The notes beneath the pieces are model-generated. The model worked only from the letters and a program-made list of their open reading frames with translations, ran no database searches and was not told the DNA's origin. The translations under genes were made by a program, and so were the position numbers. A stretch of 64,000 bases of DNA from Mycetocola zhujimingii (lineage in GTDB: Bacteria > Actinomycetota > Actinomycetes > Actinomycetales > Microbacteriaceae). The DNA lies in contig NZ_CP026949.1 of the NCBI RefSeq assembly GCF_003065425.1, positions 682,001 through 746,000 of the forward strand. The letters run 5' to 3'. Of this stretch, positions 16,665-24,449 are shown one piece after another. Within the stretch, counting starts at the first letter, position 1. Each line of letters begins with the position of its first letter.

Positions 16665-17336
16665 ATGGGTTCGGTGATCGGCGAAATTCTCACGGCCGCT
16701 ATTGGTATAGCACTCAGCCCGGTGCCGCTCGTGGCGGCGATCACGCTGATGCTGGTCCCGAAGTCTGTGCCCGCCGGTCTGGGTTTCCTGGGCGGGTGGC
16801 TGCTCGGCGTGATCGTGCCCGTTGTCGCCGTCACCGCGATCGCCAACGTCCTGCCGGAAGACGCCGGCGATGACTCGACGCCGATCGCGGGAATCGTCCG
16901 GCTCGTGCTCGGCGCGCTCCTCGTTTACCTCGCCGTCGCACAGTGGCGACTCCGCCCGCTGCCCGGTCGAGCGGGCGTGCTGCCACGGTGGATGGCCGCT
17001 GCCGAGGAGATGACCGTCGCGCAGGGGCTCACGCTCGGTTTCGGACTCGCAGCGCTCGCGCCCAAGAACCTGGCGCTGGGAATCGCCGCCGGACTGACCA
17101 TCGGCGGTGCCGAACTCAACCTCCGCGACACGATCGTCAGCGTCCTGATCTTCGTCGTCATCGCGATTTCCACCGTGCTGATCACCATCGTCGGCTATCA
17201 GATGGCAACGGATGCCTGGCAGAAACCGCTTGCGGACCTGCGCACCTGGCTCGTCCGCAACGGACCGACCGTGCTCGCGGTTGCGATGCTCCTTCTTGGC
17301 GCCGAACTCATCGGGGATGGCATCAGCTCGTTCTGA
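16665..17336 (+). CDS. GAP family membrane protein (SfLAP/Sap-like)
   Basis: A 223-residue polytopic protein with six hydrophobic segments and a LysE-like layout. The segment IALSPVPLVAAITLML near residues 14-29, the loop with LPRWM and the segment GLAALAPKNLALG match the GAP family (PF11139), related to mycobacterial sulfolipid-1-addressing protein. Members are thought to help move lipids or small solutes across the membrane; none is biochemically defined for this type. A clear AGAAGGAG site precedes ATG 16665. It is a single gene divergent from the HTH/ABC operon. Confidence 0.85.
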   Translation: MGSVIGEILTAAIGIALSPVPLVAAITLMLVPKSVPAGLGFLGGWLLGVIVPVVAVTAIANVLPEDAGDDSTPIAGIVRLVLGALLVYLAVAQWRLRPLPGRAGVLPRWMAAAEEMTVAQGLTLGFGLAALAPKNLALGIAAGLTIGGAELNLRDTIVSVLIFVVIAISTVLITIVGYQMATDAWQKPLADLRTWLVRNGPTVLAVAMLLLGAELIGDGISSF

Positions 17337-17353
17337 GCCTGCCACGCTGGCGC

Positions 17354-17419
17354 GAGAGCATCAGTTCCGGTCGAAACCATCCCGCAGAACTGATGCGTTC
17401 GACCGGAAGTGATGTTCTC
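17354..17419. repeat. Nested inverted repeats with two exclusive pairings
   Basis: Arms 17354-17375 and 17398-17419 pair at 20 of 22 positions. Inside, GCATCAGTTC (17358-17367) is also perfectly complementary to GAACTGATGC (17387-17396). The left strand can thus form either of two hairpins. It lies between the convergent GAP-family gene and the methyltransferase remnant, without a T-run. Confidence 0.7.
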
Positions 17420-17467
17420 ATGGCCAACGGATGCTGCCCCCGCGACGCCGGGACGGCATCCGGTCCC

Positions 17468-17803
17468 TTAGCCCGCCTTCGTGGCGGTGACCAGCAGGTA
17501 CTCCCACTCGAGGTTCGTCGAGCCCAAGTCGAATCGACGCACCAGTTCGACGAGATCGCTGTCGAGTGCCGCGTCGCTGGCAACGACAGTCGCCCCTGCC
17601 TGTGCCGCGGGGATGGCGGCGTTGAATGACCCCGCCGCGATGTCGAGCACGCGTTGCCCCGGCCCGATATGGAGCGCGTCGACCATCGTTGTTCCCAATT
17701 CGGAGATGAGGTCGGCGAACGGCACTGGATAGTTTCCCAGGGCCCACATTGCGCGGTGTTTGCCTTTCAATGCCTTGTCGGCATCGGTGGTGACGTCGGT
17801 CAT
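17468..17803 (-). pseudogene. Internally deleted class I SAM methyltransferase
   Basis: This 111-residue reading frame joins two ends of a longer methyltransferase. Residues 1 to about 77 match the N-terminal part of a class I family (KGKHRAMWALGNYP, then SAM motif VLDIAAGSFNAA). The last 34 residues (ALDSDLVELVRRFDLG, WEYLLVTA) match the C-terminal end of the same family. The family is normally about 270 residues, so roughly 160 residues with motifs II-IV are missing without breaking the frame. A good Shine-Dalgarno (AAAGGAAGA) precedes ATG 17803. The product cannot fold as a complete methyltransferase. It may be a remnant, or a short protein with a new role; the remnant is more likely. Confidence 0.7.
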
Positions 17804-17900
17804 TGTCTTCCTTTCGTTCATGCCGGGGCATGCGCCGCAGGCTTCCGCCCTCAGTATGCAACCGGGAGAACGATGGCGAAACGGGGTGCGTCGCAGGTGC

Positions 17901-17945
17901 AAAAAACGGATGCCGTCCCTCGCGAGGCGAGGAACGGCATCCGTT
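17901..17945 (-). terminator. Rho-independent terminator of the MHS transporter gene
   Basis: On the minus strand a 19-bp near-perfect stem (AACGGATGCCGT and CCTCGC arms) is followed by TTTTTT. It starts 15 bases after the transporter stop codon. Confidence 0.85.
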
Positions 17946-17959
17946 TGTGGCAGATGACC

Positions 17960-19315
17960 CTATCGGTCGATGTCGACGTCCTTGGTTTCCTTGCCGATGA
18001 TGAGCGCCACCAGTGTGATGACGCCCATGACGGCGAGGTAGACACCGACGAGGACCGGGCTTCCGTCGGCTTCAGCCCACAGCCACACGGCGATGAACGG
18101 AGCGACAGCGGCGCCGAGGATCGACGACACGTTGTACGAGATGCCGGATCCGGTGTAGCGGACGTTGGTCGGGAACAGCTCGGGGAGGAGCGCACCCATC
18201 GGACCGAAGGTCATACCCATGAGGCTGAACCCGATGATGAGGAACGCCATCACGCCGACGAACCCACCGCTGAGGAGGGGGACCCAGAGCAGACCGAACA
18301 CGATGATGCCCGACGTGACGATGATCAGTGTCTTGCGGCGGCCGAACTTGTCTGCCCACGGGCCGGACAGCAGGGTGAAGATACCGAAGAAGACCACGCC
18401 GGCGATGAGCATGAGCACAAAGGTGTTGTAGCTGTAGCCGAGGCCGGGCTGCTGGCCCTCCGCCGGGTCAACGGGTGCACGGCCGTAGCTCAGCGAGAAC
18501 GTCGTCATCAGGTAGAACAGCACGTAGGTGGCGAGCATGAAGAAGGTGCCGAGGATGAGCTCGCGCCAGTTGGTCTTGAAGACCAGCTTGAGCGGCAGCT
18601 TGGAGACCTTGCCGGACTTCACGGTCTTGGTGAAGGCATCACTCTCGACGAGCCTGAGTCGTACCCAGAGTCCGACGATGACCATGACGGCCGAGAACAG
18701 GAACGGGATGCGCCAGCCCCAGTCGAGGAACGCGTCAGACGGTCGCGACGGGTCTTCGGAGGGGAGAGCGAAAGCGATGAGAAGGAACAGGCCGTTCGCG
18801 ATGATGAAACCAATGGGAGCGCCGAGCTGCGGGAAGGTGCCGTACCAGGCGCGCTTGCCCGCGGGTGCGTTCTCGGTCGCGACGAGCGCCGCGCCACTCC
18901 ACTCGCCGCCGAGCGCAAAGCCCTGGGCGAGGCGCAGCACGACGAGCAACAGCGGGGCGAACCAGCCGATGACGAGGTACGTGGGAAGCAGACCGATGAG
19001 GAAGGTGGCGATACCCATGGTGAGGAGGGCTGCAACGAGTGTGGTTTTGCGCCCGACCCTGTCACCGAGGTGACCGAAGAAGACGGCTCCGAGCGGGCGG
19101 GCGACCATGGCGGCACCGAAGATGGCGAATGACGACAGCAGCGCGGTGGTCTCGTTGCCTGCGGGGAAGAAGAGATACGGGAAGACCAGGACGGCGGCCG
19201 TCGCGTAAACGTAGAAGTCGTAGAACTCGATGGTCGTCCCGATGAGTGACGCAAGGACAACGCGCGACTTCGGGTTGGCCGGAGCCTGTGAGGGGATGGT
19301 GGCTGAGACTGACAT
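17960..19315 (-). CDS. MFS transporter, metabolite:proton symporter (MHS) family
   Basis: A 451-residue protein with twelve membrane helices. MHS-family marks include GTTIEFYDFYVYAT near residues 26-39, the loop 2-3 motif GHLGDRVGRKTT near 80-91, and RLAQGFALGGEWSGA near 133-147. These carriers import organic acids or related compounds such as citrate, alpha-ketoglutarate, proline or shikimate with protons; the substrate is not readable. ATG 19315 is chosen because GAGAGAG precedes it and an upstream in-frame extension adds only polar residues. It has its own terminator and is separated from the rib operon by 182 bases. Confidence 0.9.
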   Translation of the reverse strand: MSVSATIPSQAPANPKSRVVLASLIGTTIEFYDFYVYATAAVLVFPYLFFPAGNETTALLSSFAIFGAAMVARPLGAVFFGHLGDRVGRKTTLVAALLTMGIATFLIGLLPTYLVIGWFAPLLLVVLRLAQGFALGGEWSGAALVATENAPAGKRAWYGTFPQLGAPIGFIIANGLFLLIAFALPSEDPSRPSDAFLDWGWRIPFLFSAVMVIVGLWVRLRLVESDAFTKTVKSGKVSKLPLKLVFKTNWRELILGTFFMLATYVLFYLMTTFSLSYGRAPVDPAEGQQPGLGYSYNTFVLMLIAGVVFFGIFTLLSGPWADKFGRRKTLIIVTSGIIVFGLLWVPLLSGGFVGVMAFLIIGFSLMGMTFGPMGALLPELFPTNVRYTGSGISYNVSSILGAAVAPFIAVWLWAEADGSPVLVGVYLAVMGVITLVALIIGKETKDVDIDR

Positions 19316-19447
19316 GGTGCTCTCTCGTCGGTGAAGGAGCCGTTGGAGGCGCGGGCCGGTCGCGTCTGCCACCCCAAAGGCAGGAAATACTGTGTGGTCG
19401 CGCTTGTGGCGCGGCCTTCACACCTTACGCTCAGTTTTCGCGGGAGC

Positions 19448-19497
19448 AAAAACTTTGCGGCGGCACACGCGCCGGACAGCGGCGCGGTGCCTGGCGC
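19448..19497 (-). terminator. Probable terminator of the riboflavin operon
   Basis: Immediately after ribH on the minus strand, GGCAC and CGCGCCG pair with CGGCGCG and GTGCC, and a TTTTT run follows within about ten bases. The spacing to the T-run is longer than usual, so the call is moderate. Confidence 0.5.
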
Positions 19498-19968
19498 CTA
19501 TCCGCGCAGCTGTCGGAGCAGCACGGCCGTGGCGACGGCAGCCTCGGCGGCTTCGCGACCCTTGTCCTCCTTCGAGCCTGGCAGGCCGGCGCGGTCGAGT
19601 CCCTGCTGCTCGTCGTCGAGGGTGAGCACGCCGAAGCCAACGGGTTTGCCCGTCTGGAGCGTGACGTGCGTGAGACCCGAGGTCGCGGCGTCCGATACGT
19701 ACTCGAAGTGCGGCGTGCCGCCGCGGATGATCACACCGAGCGCGACGACCGCATCAGCCCCGGCCTCCAGGGCGACCTTCGCCGCGACGGGCAGCTCAAA
19801 GCTGCCAGGAACCCTGACCAGCGTGTGGGTCGCTCCGGATTCGTCGAGAGCCTTCGTTGCTCCCGCGATCAGCCCGTCGGTGATCTCGGTGTGCCACTGG
19901 CCAGCCACCACGACGATGTTGAGTCCGTCGCCGCTCGCGGCGATAGCGGGGGAGCCGTGTCCACTCAT
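19498..19968 (-). CDS. ribH: 6,7-dimethyl-8-ribityllumazine synthase
   Basis: A 156-residue lumazine synthase. It condenses 5-amino-6-ribitylamino-uracil with 3,4-dihydroxy-2-butanone 4-phosphate in the penultimate step of riboflavin synthesis. Family marks are [12 protein letters not shown] near residues 53-64, [16 protein letters not shown] near 80-95 with the catalytic histidine, and PVGFGVLT near 114-121. The ATG overlaps the ribBA stop in an ATGA arrangement. It is the last gene of the FMN-riboswitch-controlled operon. Confidence 0.95.
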   Translation of the reverse strand: MSGHGSPAIAASGDGLNIVVVAGQWHTEITDGLIAGATKALDESGATHTLVRVPGSFELPVAAKVALEAGADAVVALGVIIRGGTPHFEYVSDAATSGLTHVTLQTGKPVGFGVLTLDDEQQGLDRAGLPGSKEDKGREAAEAAVATAVLLRQLRG

Positions 19969-21245
19969 GAGCGGGTTCCTGCTTCCTGGCCTTCGGCCAT
20001 GATCTGTGTCGGTGTGTACTCGTGACCCATCCGGTCGCGCTTGGTTTGGAGATACGACTCGTTGAGCGCTCCAACGCCGACGACGAGCGGCACCCGTTCG
20101 GTGACGGCGATGCCGAACTCTTCGAGCTGACGGGCCTTCTCCGGGTTGTTGGTGAGCAGGCGGATCTCGGTCAGCCCGAGGTCCTGAAGAATGGCGGATG
20201 CCGCCTGGTAGCTGCGGGCATCTCCCGGGAGCCCGAGCGCGAGGTTGGCGTCGAGGGTATCGAGTCCCTCCTCCTGCAGCTGGTATGCACGCAGCTTGTT
20301 GATCAGTCCGATGCCTCGACCCTCGTGGCCGCGCAGATAGACGACAACACCGTCGTGTCTCCTGATGGTGTCGAGTGCTGCATCGAGCTGTGGGCCGCAC
20401 TCGCACTTGAGCGAACCGAACGCTTCGCCGGTCAGGCATTCAGAGTGCACGCGAACAAGCGCGCCCGGTTTCGGGTCGCCCGCGATGATGGCGACATGGT
20501 CGGCCCCCGTGTTCCTGTCCCGGTACGCACGCATGCGGAAGGTGCCGTGCGTTGTCGGCACGTTCGTCTCGACCTCGAAGAGAACGGGAGAAGACGGCGC
20601 AACGGGTGCCAGTTCCTCCGACGGGTGCGAGTCGGCCTCGTGGTCGGTGACAAAGTCGATGAGCGCAGCGATCGTGATGACGGGAAGGTCATGCTCGAGT
20701 CCGAGCTCGATGAGGCCGGGCAGGCGCATCATGTCGCCGTTCTCGTCGATGACCTCGCAGATGGCGCCGACGGGGCTGAGCCCGGCGAGCTTCATCAGTT
20801 CGACGGCGGCTTCGGTGTGACCGGCCCGTTCCCGTACTCCTCCGTCGACGGCGCGGAGCGGCACGATGTGCCCCGGGCGGATGAGGTCCGTCGCCAGTAC
20901 GCCCGGGTTGCCCAGTACCCGCAGTGTCGTCGCGCGGTCGGCCGCGCTGATGCCCGTCGTGACATGCTCGGCGGCGTCGACGGTGATCGTGTATGCCGTG
21001 CGGCGGATGTCCTGGCTCGCGGCAACCATGATCGGAAGCTCGAGTCGGTCGGCGAGCTCGTTCGACATCGGAGCGCAGATATAGCCGCTGGAATGTCGGA
21101 CGGTCCAGGCGACCCAGTCCCTGGTGGCGAGTTCGGCGGAGAGAATGATGTCTCCCTCGTTTTCGCGGCCTTCATCGTCGGCGACGAGCACCGGTTTTCC
21201 CTCGCGCAACGCTCGAAGCGCCTGGGGGATTGTGGCGAGGCTCAT
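19965..21245 (-). CDS. ribBA: Bifunctional DHBP synthase / GTP cyclohydrolase II
   Basis: A 426-residue fusion. The N-terminal half (about 1-205) is 3,4-dihydroxy-2-butanone-4-phosphate synthase with [10 protein letters not shown] near residues 23-32 and [10 protein letters not shown]. The C-terminal half is GTP cyclohydrolase II with the zinc-binding motif [15 protein letters not shown] and [10 protein letters not shown]. The two activities start both branches of riboflavin synthesis. ATG 21245 is chosen because it overlaps the ribE stop by four bases and has the GGAG-like purine stretch upstream; an upstream in-frame extension would overlap ribE entirely. Confidence 0.95.
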   Translation of the reverse strand: MSLATIPQALRALREGKPVLVADDEGRENEGDIILSAELATRDWVAWTVRHSSGYICAPMSNELADRLELPIMVAASQDIRRTAYTITVDAAEHVTTGISAADRATTLRVLGNPGVLATDLIRPGHIVPLRAVDGGVRERAGHTEAAVELMKLAGLSPVGAICEVIDENGDMMRLPGLIELGLEHDLPVITIAALIDFVTDHEADSHPSEELAPVAPSSPVLFEVETNVPTTHGTFRMRAYRDRNTGADHVAIIAGDPKPGALVRVHSECLTGEAFGSLKCECGPQLDAALDTIRRHDGVVVYLRGHEGRGIGLINKLRAYQLQEEGLDTLDANLALGLPGDARSYQAASAILQDLGLTEIRLLTNNPEKARQLEEFGIAVTERVPLVVGVGALNESYLQTKRDRMGHEYTPTQIMAEGQEAGTRS

Positions 21246-21901
21246 GCGTCGCTCCTTTCGCCGGCGAGTTGAATCGTCGGCATCCGTTCTGCCGTCGACC
21301 GCAGGGCGAGCATCCGCTCGACGTGCCGTGCGACGATGTCGGTTTCGATATTGACGGTGTCTCCGACGCCGCGCGCGCCGAGGGTGGTCGCGCTGAGCGT
21401 CTCGGGAATGAGGGAGACCTCGAACCACTGGTCGGTCTCGGCGGGGGGCGACACGTCGCTCACGGTGAGGGAGATGCCGTCGACGGCGATGGATCCCTTC
21501 CTGGCGACGAGGGGGGCGAGCTCCGGCGCAAGGCTGAAACGCACCACGCGCCAGGCGCTGCCATCGGTCACGTCGAGGATCGTCGCGGTCCCGTCGATGT
21601 GGCCCTGCACGATGTGGCCGCCAAGGCGTCCGCCGACCTCAGCGGCCCGCTCGAGGTTGACGGCGCGGCCGGGGGCGACGTCGTTGAGTGTGGACATCCT
21701 GAGTGTCTCAGCCATCACGTCGACGGTGAAGGTCTCGTCGGTGCGGTCCACAACCGTCAGGCATACGCCCGACACGCTGATCGAGTCTCCGTGGCGCGCA
21801 CCGGTCACGGCGACCGGCCCCCGCACGGTGATGCGAGCGGCATCCGTCGAGCGGTCCACGGCGACGACTTCGCCCATCTCTTCAACGATTCCGGTGAACA
21901 T
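21242..21901 (-). CDS. ribE: Riboflavin synthase, alpha chain
   Basis: A 219-residue protein made of two similar lumazine-binding barrels. It begins with the hallmark MFTGIVEEMG, and the internal repeat restarts near GGHIVQGHIDGTA. It dismutates two molecules of 6,7-dimethyl-8-ribityllumazine into riboflavin. The ATG starts one base after the ribD stop codon, and the gene overlaps ribBA by four bases, so the operon is translationally coupled throughout. Confidence 0.95.
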   Translation of the reverse strand: MFTGIVEEMGEVVAVDRSTDAARITVRGPVAVTGARHGDSISVSGVCLTVVDRTDETFTVDVMAETLRMSTLNDVAPGRAVNLERAAEVGGRLGGHIVQGHIDGTATILDVTDGSAWRVVRFSLAPELAPLVARKGSIAVDGISLTVSDVSPPAETDQWFEVSLIPETLSATTLGARGVGDTVNIETDIVARHVERMLALRSTAERMPTIQLAGERSDA

Positions 21902-21902
21902 G

Positions 21903-22958
21903 TCAGTGGTTTCCTTTCGGGAATGCGACGATCAGCCGATCGTCGCCCAGCGTCTCGACCGACTCGATCTCCAGGCGGCGCATCTCGTCGATCGAGCCGA
22001 CACCGATATTGCCGAGTGCCGTGCGAGGGCCGCCCAGAAGTGTGGGGGCAACGTAGAGGAGATATTCGTCAACGAGGCCGGCGGCCGTCAGCGCGCTGAT
22101 CAGCGTCGGACCCCCTTCGACGAACAATGAACGGATGCCGCGCTCCGCGAGACTTTCGAGGTCGGCGGCCAGGTCTGTGCCGCTCAGGAAAACCGGTGGG
22201 TGCGGGTGGGCGAGGAGCCGTGCGTTGCTGGGAACCGCGCGCGTCCCGAAGATGACGGGGATGGGCTGGTCGGGGAGAAGCGTGCCGTCCTCAGCGCGGG
22301 CGGTAAGAGCTGGGTCGTCGGCGAGCACCGTTCCCGTGCCGACGGCGATTGCGTCCGCGTCCCCGCGTCGGCGGTGAACATCCGTTCGCGCAACCGGTCC
22401 GGTGATCCACTGGCTCGAGCCATCGGCGGCAGCGCTGCGGCCGTCGAGCGACTGTGCCCACTTTGCGGTCACGTAGGGGCGTCCGAGGCGTGCGGCGCGC
22501 AGCCAGTCGGCGATGAGCGCCTCTCCCTCGGCCGTGAGCACGTTCGGGATCACGTCGACGCCAGCGGCCCGGAGGCGTTCGGCGCCGCCGCCGGAGTGCC
22601 GGCCGGGGTCGGCGACCGAGTACACGACGCGCGAGATTCCCCGGTTGATGAGCGCCTGCGTGCACGGACCGGTTCGCCCTGTGTGGTTGCACGGTTCGAG
22701 GGTGACCACCGCTGTCGATCCGGCCGGAAGCGGCCCGTCGAGGTGAGAAAGTGCATCGACTTCGGCGTGTGCAGTGCCGGCGCCGCGGTGCCAGCCTTCA
22801 GCGATCACGGCGCCGTCCGCGTCGGTGATGACGCAGCCCACCCGCGGGTTCACTCCGCGTTTCGGCCCGCGGCGAGCGAGGGTGAAAGCCTGGCGCATGG
22901 CCGCCTCGATGGCAGCGCTGCCGGCGCCGGCAGTCGCTTCGGCGGTGTCGCTCACCAT
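21903..22958 (-). CDS. ribD: Bifunctional pyrimidine deaminase/reductase
   Basis: A 351-residue protein. The N-terminal deaminase carries the zinc site HAEVDAL and PCNHTGRTGPC; the C-terminal reductase begins near KWAQSLDGRSAA and ends with the FVEGGPTLI NADPH-binding motif. It performs the second and third steps after GTP cyclohydrolase II. ATG 22958 is chosen as the first start with a purine-rich stretch ahead (GAGAAGA); a GTG at 23033 would give a 25-residue extension that approaches the riboswitch. It is the first gene of the operon. Confidence 0.93.
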   Translation of the reverse strand: MVSDTAEATAGAGSAAIEAAMRQAFTLARRGPKRGVNPRVGCVITDADGAVIAEGWHRGAGTAHAEVDALSHLDGPLPAGSTAVVTLEPCNHTGRTGPCTQALINRGISRVVYSVADPGRHSGGGAERLRAAGVDVIPNVLTAEGEALIADWLRAARLGRPYVTAKWAQSLDGRSAAADGSSQWITGPVARTDVHRRRGDADAIAVGTGTVLADDPALTARAEDGTLLPDQPIPVIFGTRAVPSNARLLAHPHPPVFLSGTDLAADLESLAERGIRSLFVEGGPTLISALTAAGLVDEYLLYVAPTLLGGPRTALGNIGVGSIDEMRRLEIESVETLGDDRLIVAFPKGNH

Positions 22959-23070
22959 TCGGATCTTCTCTCGTTTCGCAAGAGCTCCGGGGATTGTCGC
23001 GACCGGCGGGTAGCGCCGTTCGATCCGCGCCACCGAGGGCAGGTGGCTGCCCGAGTGTCGCGCGTGCTGC

Positions 23071-23207
23071 CTCCCATCCGGACTGAGTGTCGCTTTCGCA
23101 ACCCATTACCGTCGGTGCTGGAGTTTCACCAGCTCAACCAGCCGCATTGCTGCGACCGGCTCGCGGACTGTCACCGCCGGTTCGGACTTTCACCGACCCC
23201 GGAGCAC
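23071..23207 (-). promoter_or_regulatory. FMN riboswitch (RFN element)
   Basis: On the minus strand the region reads with the RFN consensus blocks, seen on the plus strand as CTCCCATCCGGACT at 23071, TCACCGCCGGTTCGGAC near 23172 and TTTCACCGACCCCGGAGCAC ending near 23207. It lies about 110 bases before ribD. FMN binding should lower expression of the ribD-ribE-ribBA-ribH operon. Confidence 0.93.
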
Positions 23208-23248
23208 GTTTTCTGTTTCCATCGTAGGTCAACACCGACCGAGCGGGT

Positions 23249-24254
23249 CTATTCCCGGCGAAGTCCGCTGCGCTTGTCTCCGGCGTTCTTGCCGACGAGC
23301 ATCCTGGCCGTGCCCGAGTCGACAATGAGGTCTGTGACGAGCCCGGCGGCGAGGGCGCCCCTGAGGCTCTGCAGCTTGGTGTGGCCCGCGACGACGCACA
23401 CCCGTCGCGGGGTGGCGGCGAGCACCTCGACGCTTGGCCCGCTCGAGCGATCGTTGAGCGGGATGCCGTCGGTCGAGCCGTCTTCGCGGTAGAACACGGT
23501 GGCGAGGTCGCCGACGACGCCGGCCGCGCGAAGCTGGGCGAAGTCGTCATCGTCGAGGTAGCCGCCGATGTAAACGTGGCTCGGCACTCCCGCGAACGGC
23601 GAGCCGAGGCCGAAGACGACCACGTCGAGGCTGTTCTGCAGTTCGACGACGCGGCTGATGCTGCGTTCCCGCCAGAGAGCCGCCTTCGTCGCCGGGTCGT
23701 CGAACACCGCCGGTACCGGGAACTGCTGGACTGTCGCGCCGTAAGCGGCACCGAAACGCTGAAGAATTTCGCTCGCGTAGAGAAGGCCTGTCGTGCGGGG
23801 ATTCGCTGCACCGTTGAGCTGGACGATCGATGTATTGTGCGTTGGCTTTGCGAGCAAGTGACGCGACAGGGCGCTCATGGTCGATCCCCACGCCACTCCC
23901 ATCGACATGTTCGAGTCGAAGAAGCCCCGAGAATCCGTGCAGCCGAAATGGCGACCCGCTCCAGGCGATCGACGTCGCTCGTCTGGTCGGGGACCGGGAC
24001 GACGTGGGCGACGACACCGAATGCTGCCTGGATGTCGCCCTCGAGCTGGCGGGGCATGTCGAGGGGGACTTCACCTGGATCTCCACGAGACCGGTTTCGC
24101 GGGCATGTCCGAGCAGCCGCGACACCGATGACCGCGAGGTGTGCAACTCGTGGGCGATGGCCTCCATCGTCAGGTCCTGCAGGTAATACAGCTGGGCGGC
24201 CGTCAGGGCATCCCTGGTTTTGGGGGAGAGGGAAACACCCGGTGACTGGTTCAT
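23249..24254 (-). pseudogene. SorC-family sugar-binding transcriptional regulator, two frameshifts
   Basis: The frame opening at ATG 24254 (AAGGAGT upstream) codes for an N-terminal HTH, DLTMEAIAHELHTSRSSVSR. It then loses frame at a G-run at 24063-24067 (plus strand); the next segment (MPRQLEGDIQAAFGVV) is one frame over. A second break near 23919-23928 moves to a third frame, where the sugar-binding domain continues with MSMGVAWGSTMSALSRHL to the stop at 23249. The span is 1006 bases; adding one base at each break gives 1008, a whole 335-residue protein. Such regulators bind phosphorylated sugars. It is divergent from the glycerol genes and likely once controlled them. Sequencing error is the main alternative. 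Confidence 0.8.
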
Positions 24255-24264
24255 GAACACTCCT

Positions 24265-24292
24265 TGCACATTTGTGCACTGAGTTTGCACAG
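24265..24292. promoter_or_regulatory. Operator-like TGCACA repeats between regulator and glpD
   Basis: TGCACA-TT-TGTGCA forms a perfect palindrome at 24265-24278, and a further TTTGCACA half-site lies at 24284-24291. It sits ten bases upstream of the regulator start and about 160 bases before glpD, where a SorC-type repressor operator would be expected. Confidence 0.55.
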
Positions 24293-24449
24293 AAGTGAAT
24301 ATAGCCGAAGAATCTGTGGAGGCGAACTAAGAGCGTCAGCCCCTCGGGGTGCTGCGCCAGGGCACCGTAACCGGTGCGTCCGCCGAAACCACATCGAGTT
24401 CCTGCCGGCAGCATGGCGCCGACCGAGCGCAGCACTAAGGAGTCACACA

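Noticed and set aside
17654-19132. 492-codon plus-strand open frame opposite the MHS transporter
   Set aside because: Extremely Asp/Glu/His-rich sequence, complementary to a clear twelve-helix transporter; not a real gene.
23071-23207. Possible tRNA-like folded element upstream of ribD
   Set aside because: The conserved blocks match the FMN riboswitch on the minus strand, not a tRNA.
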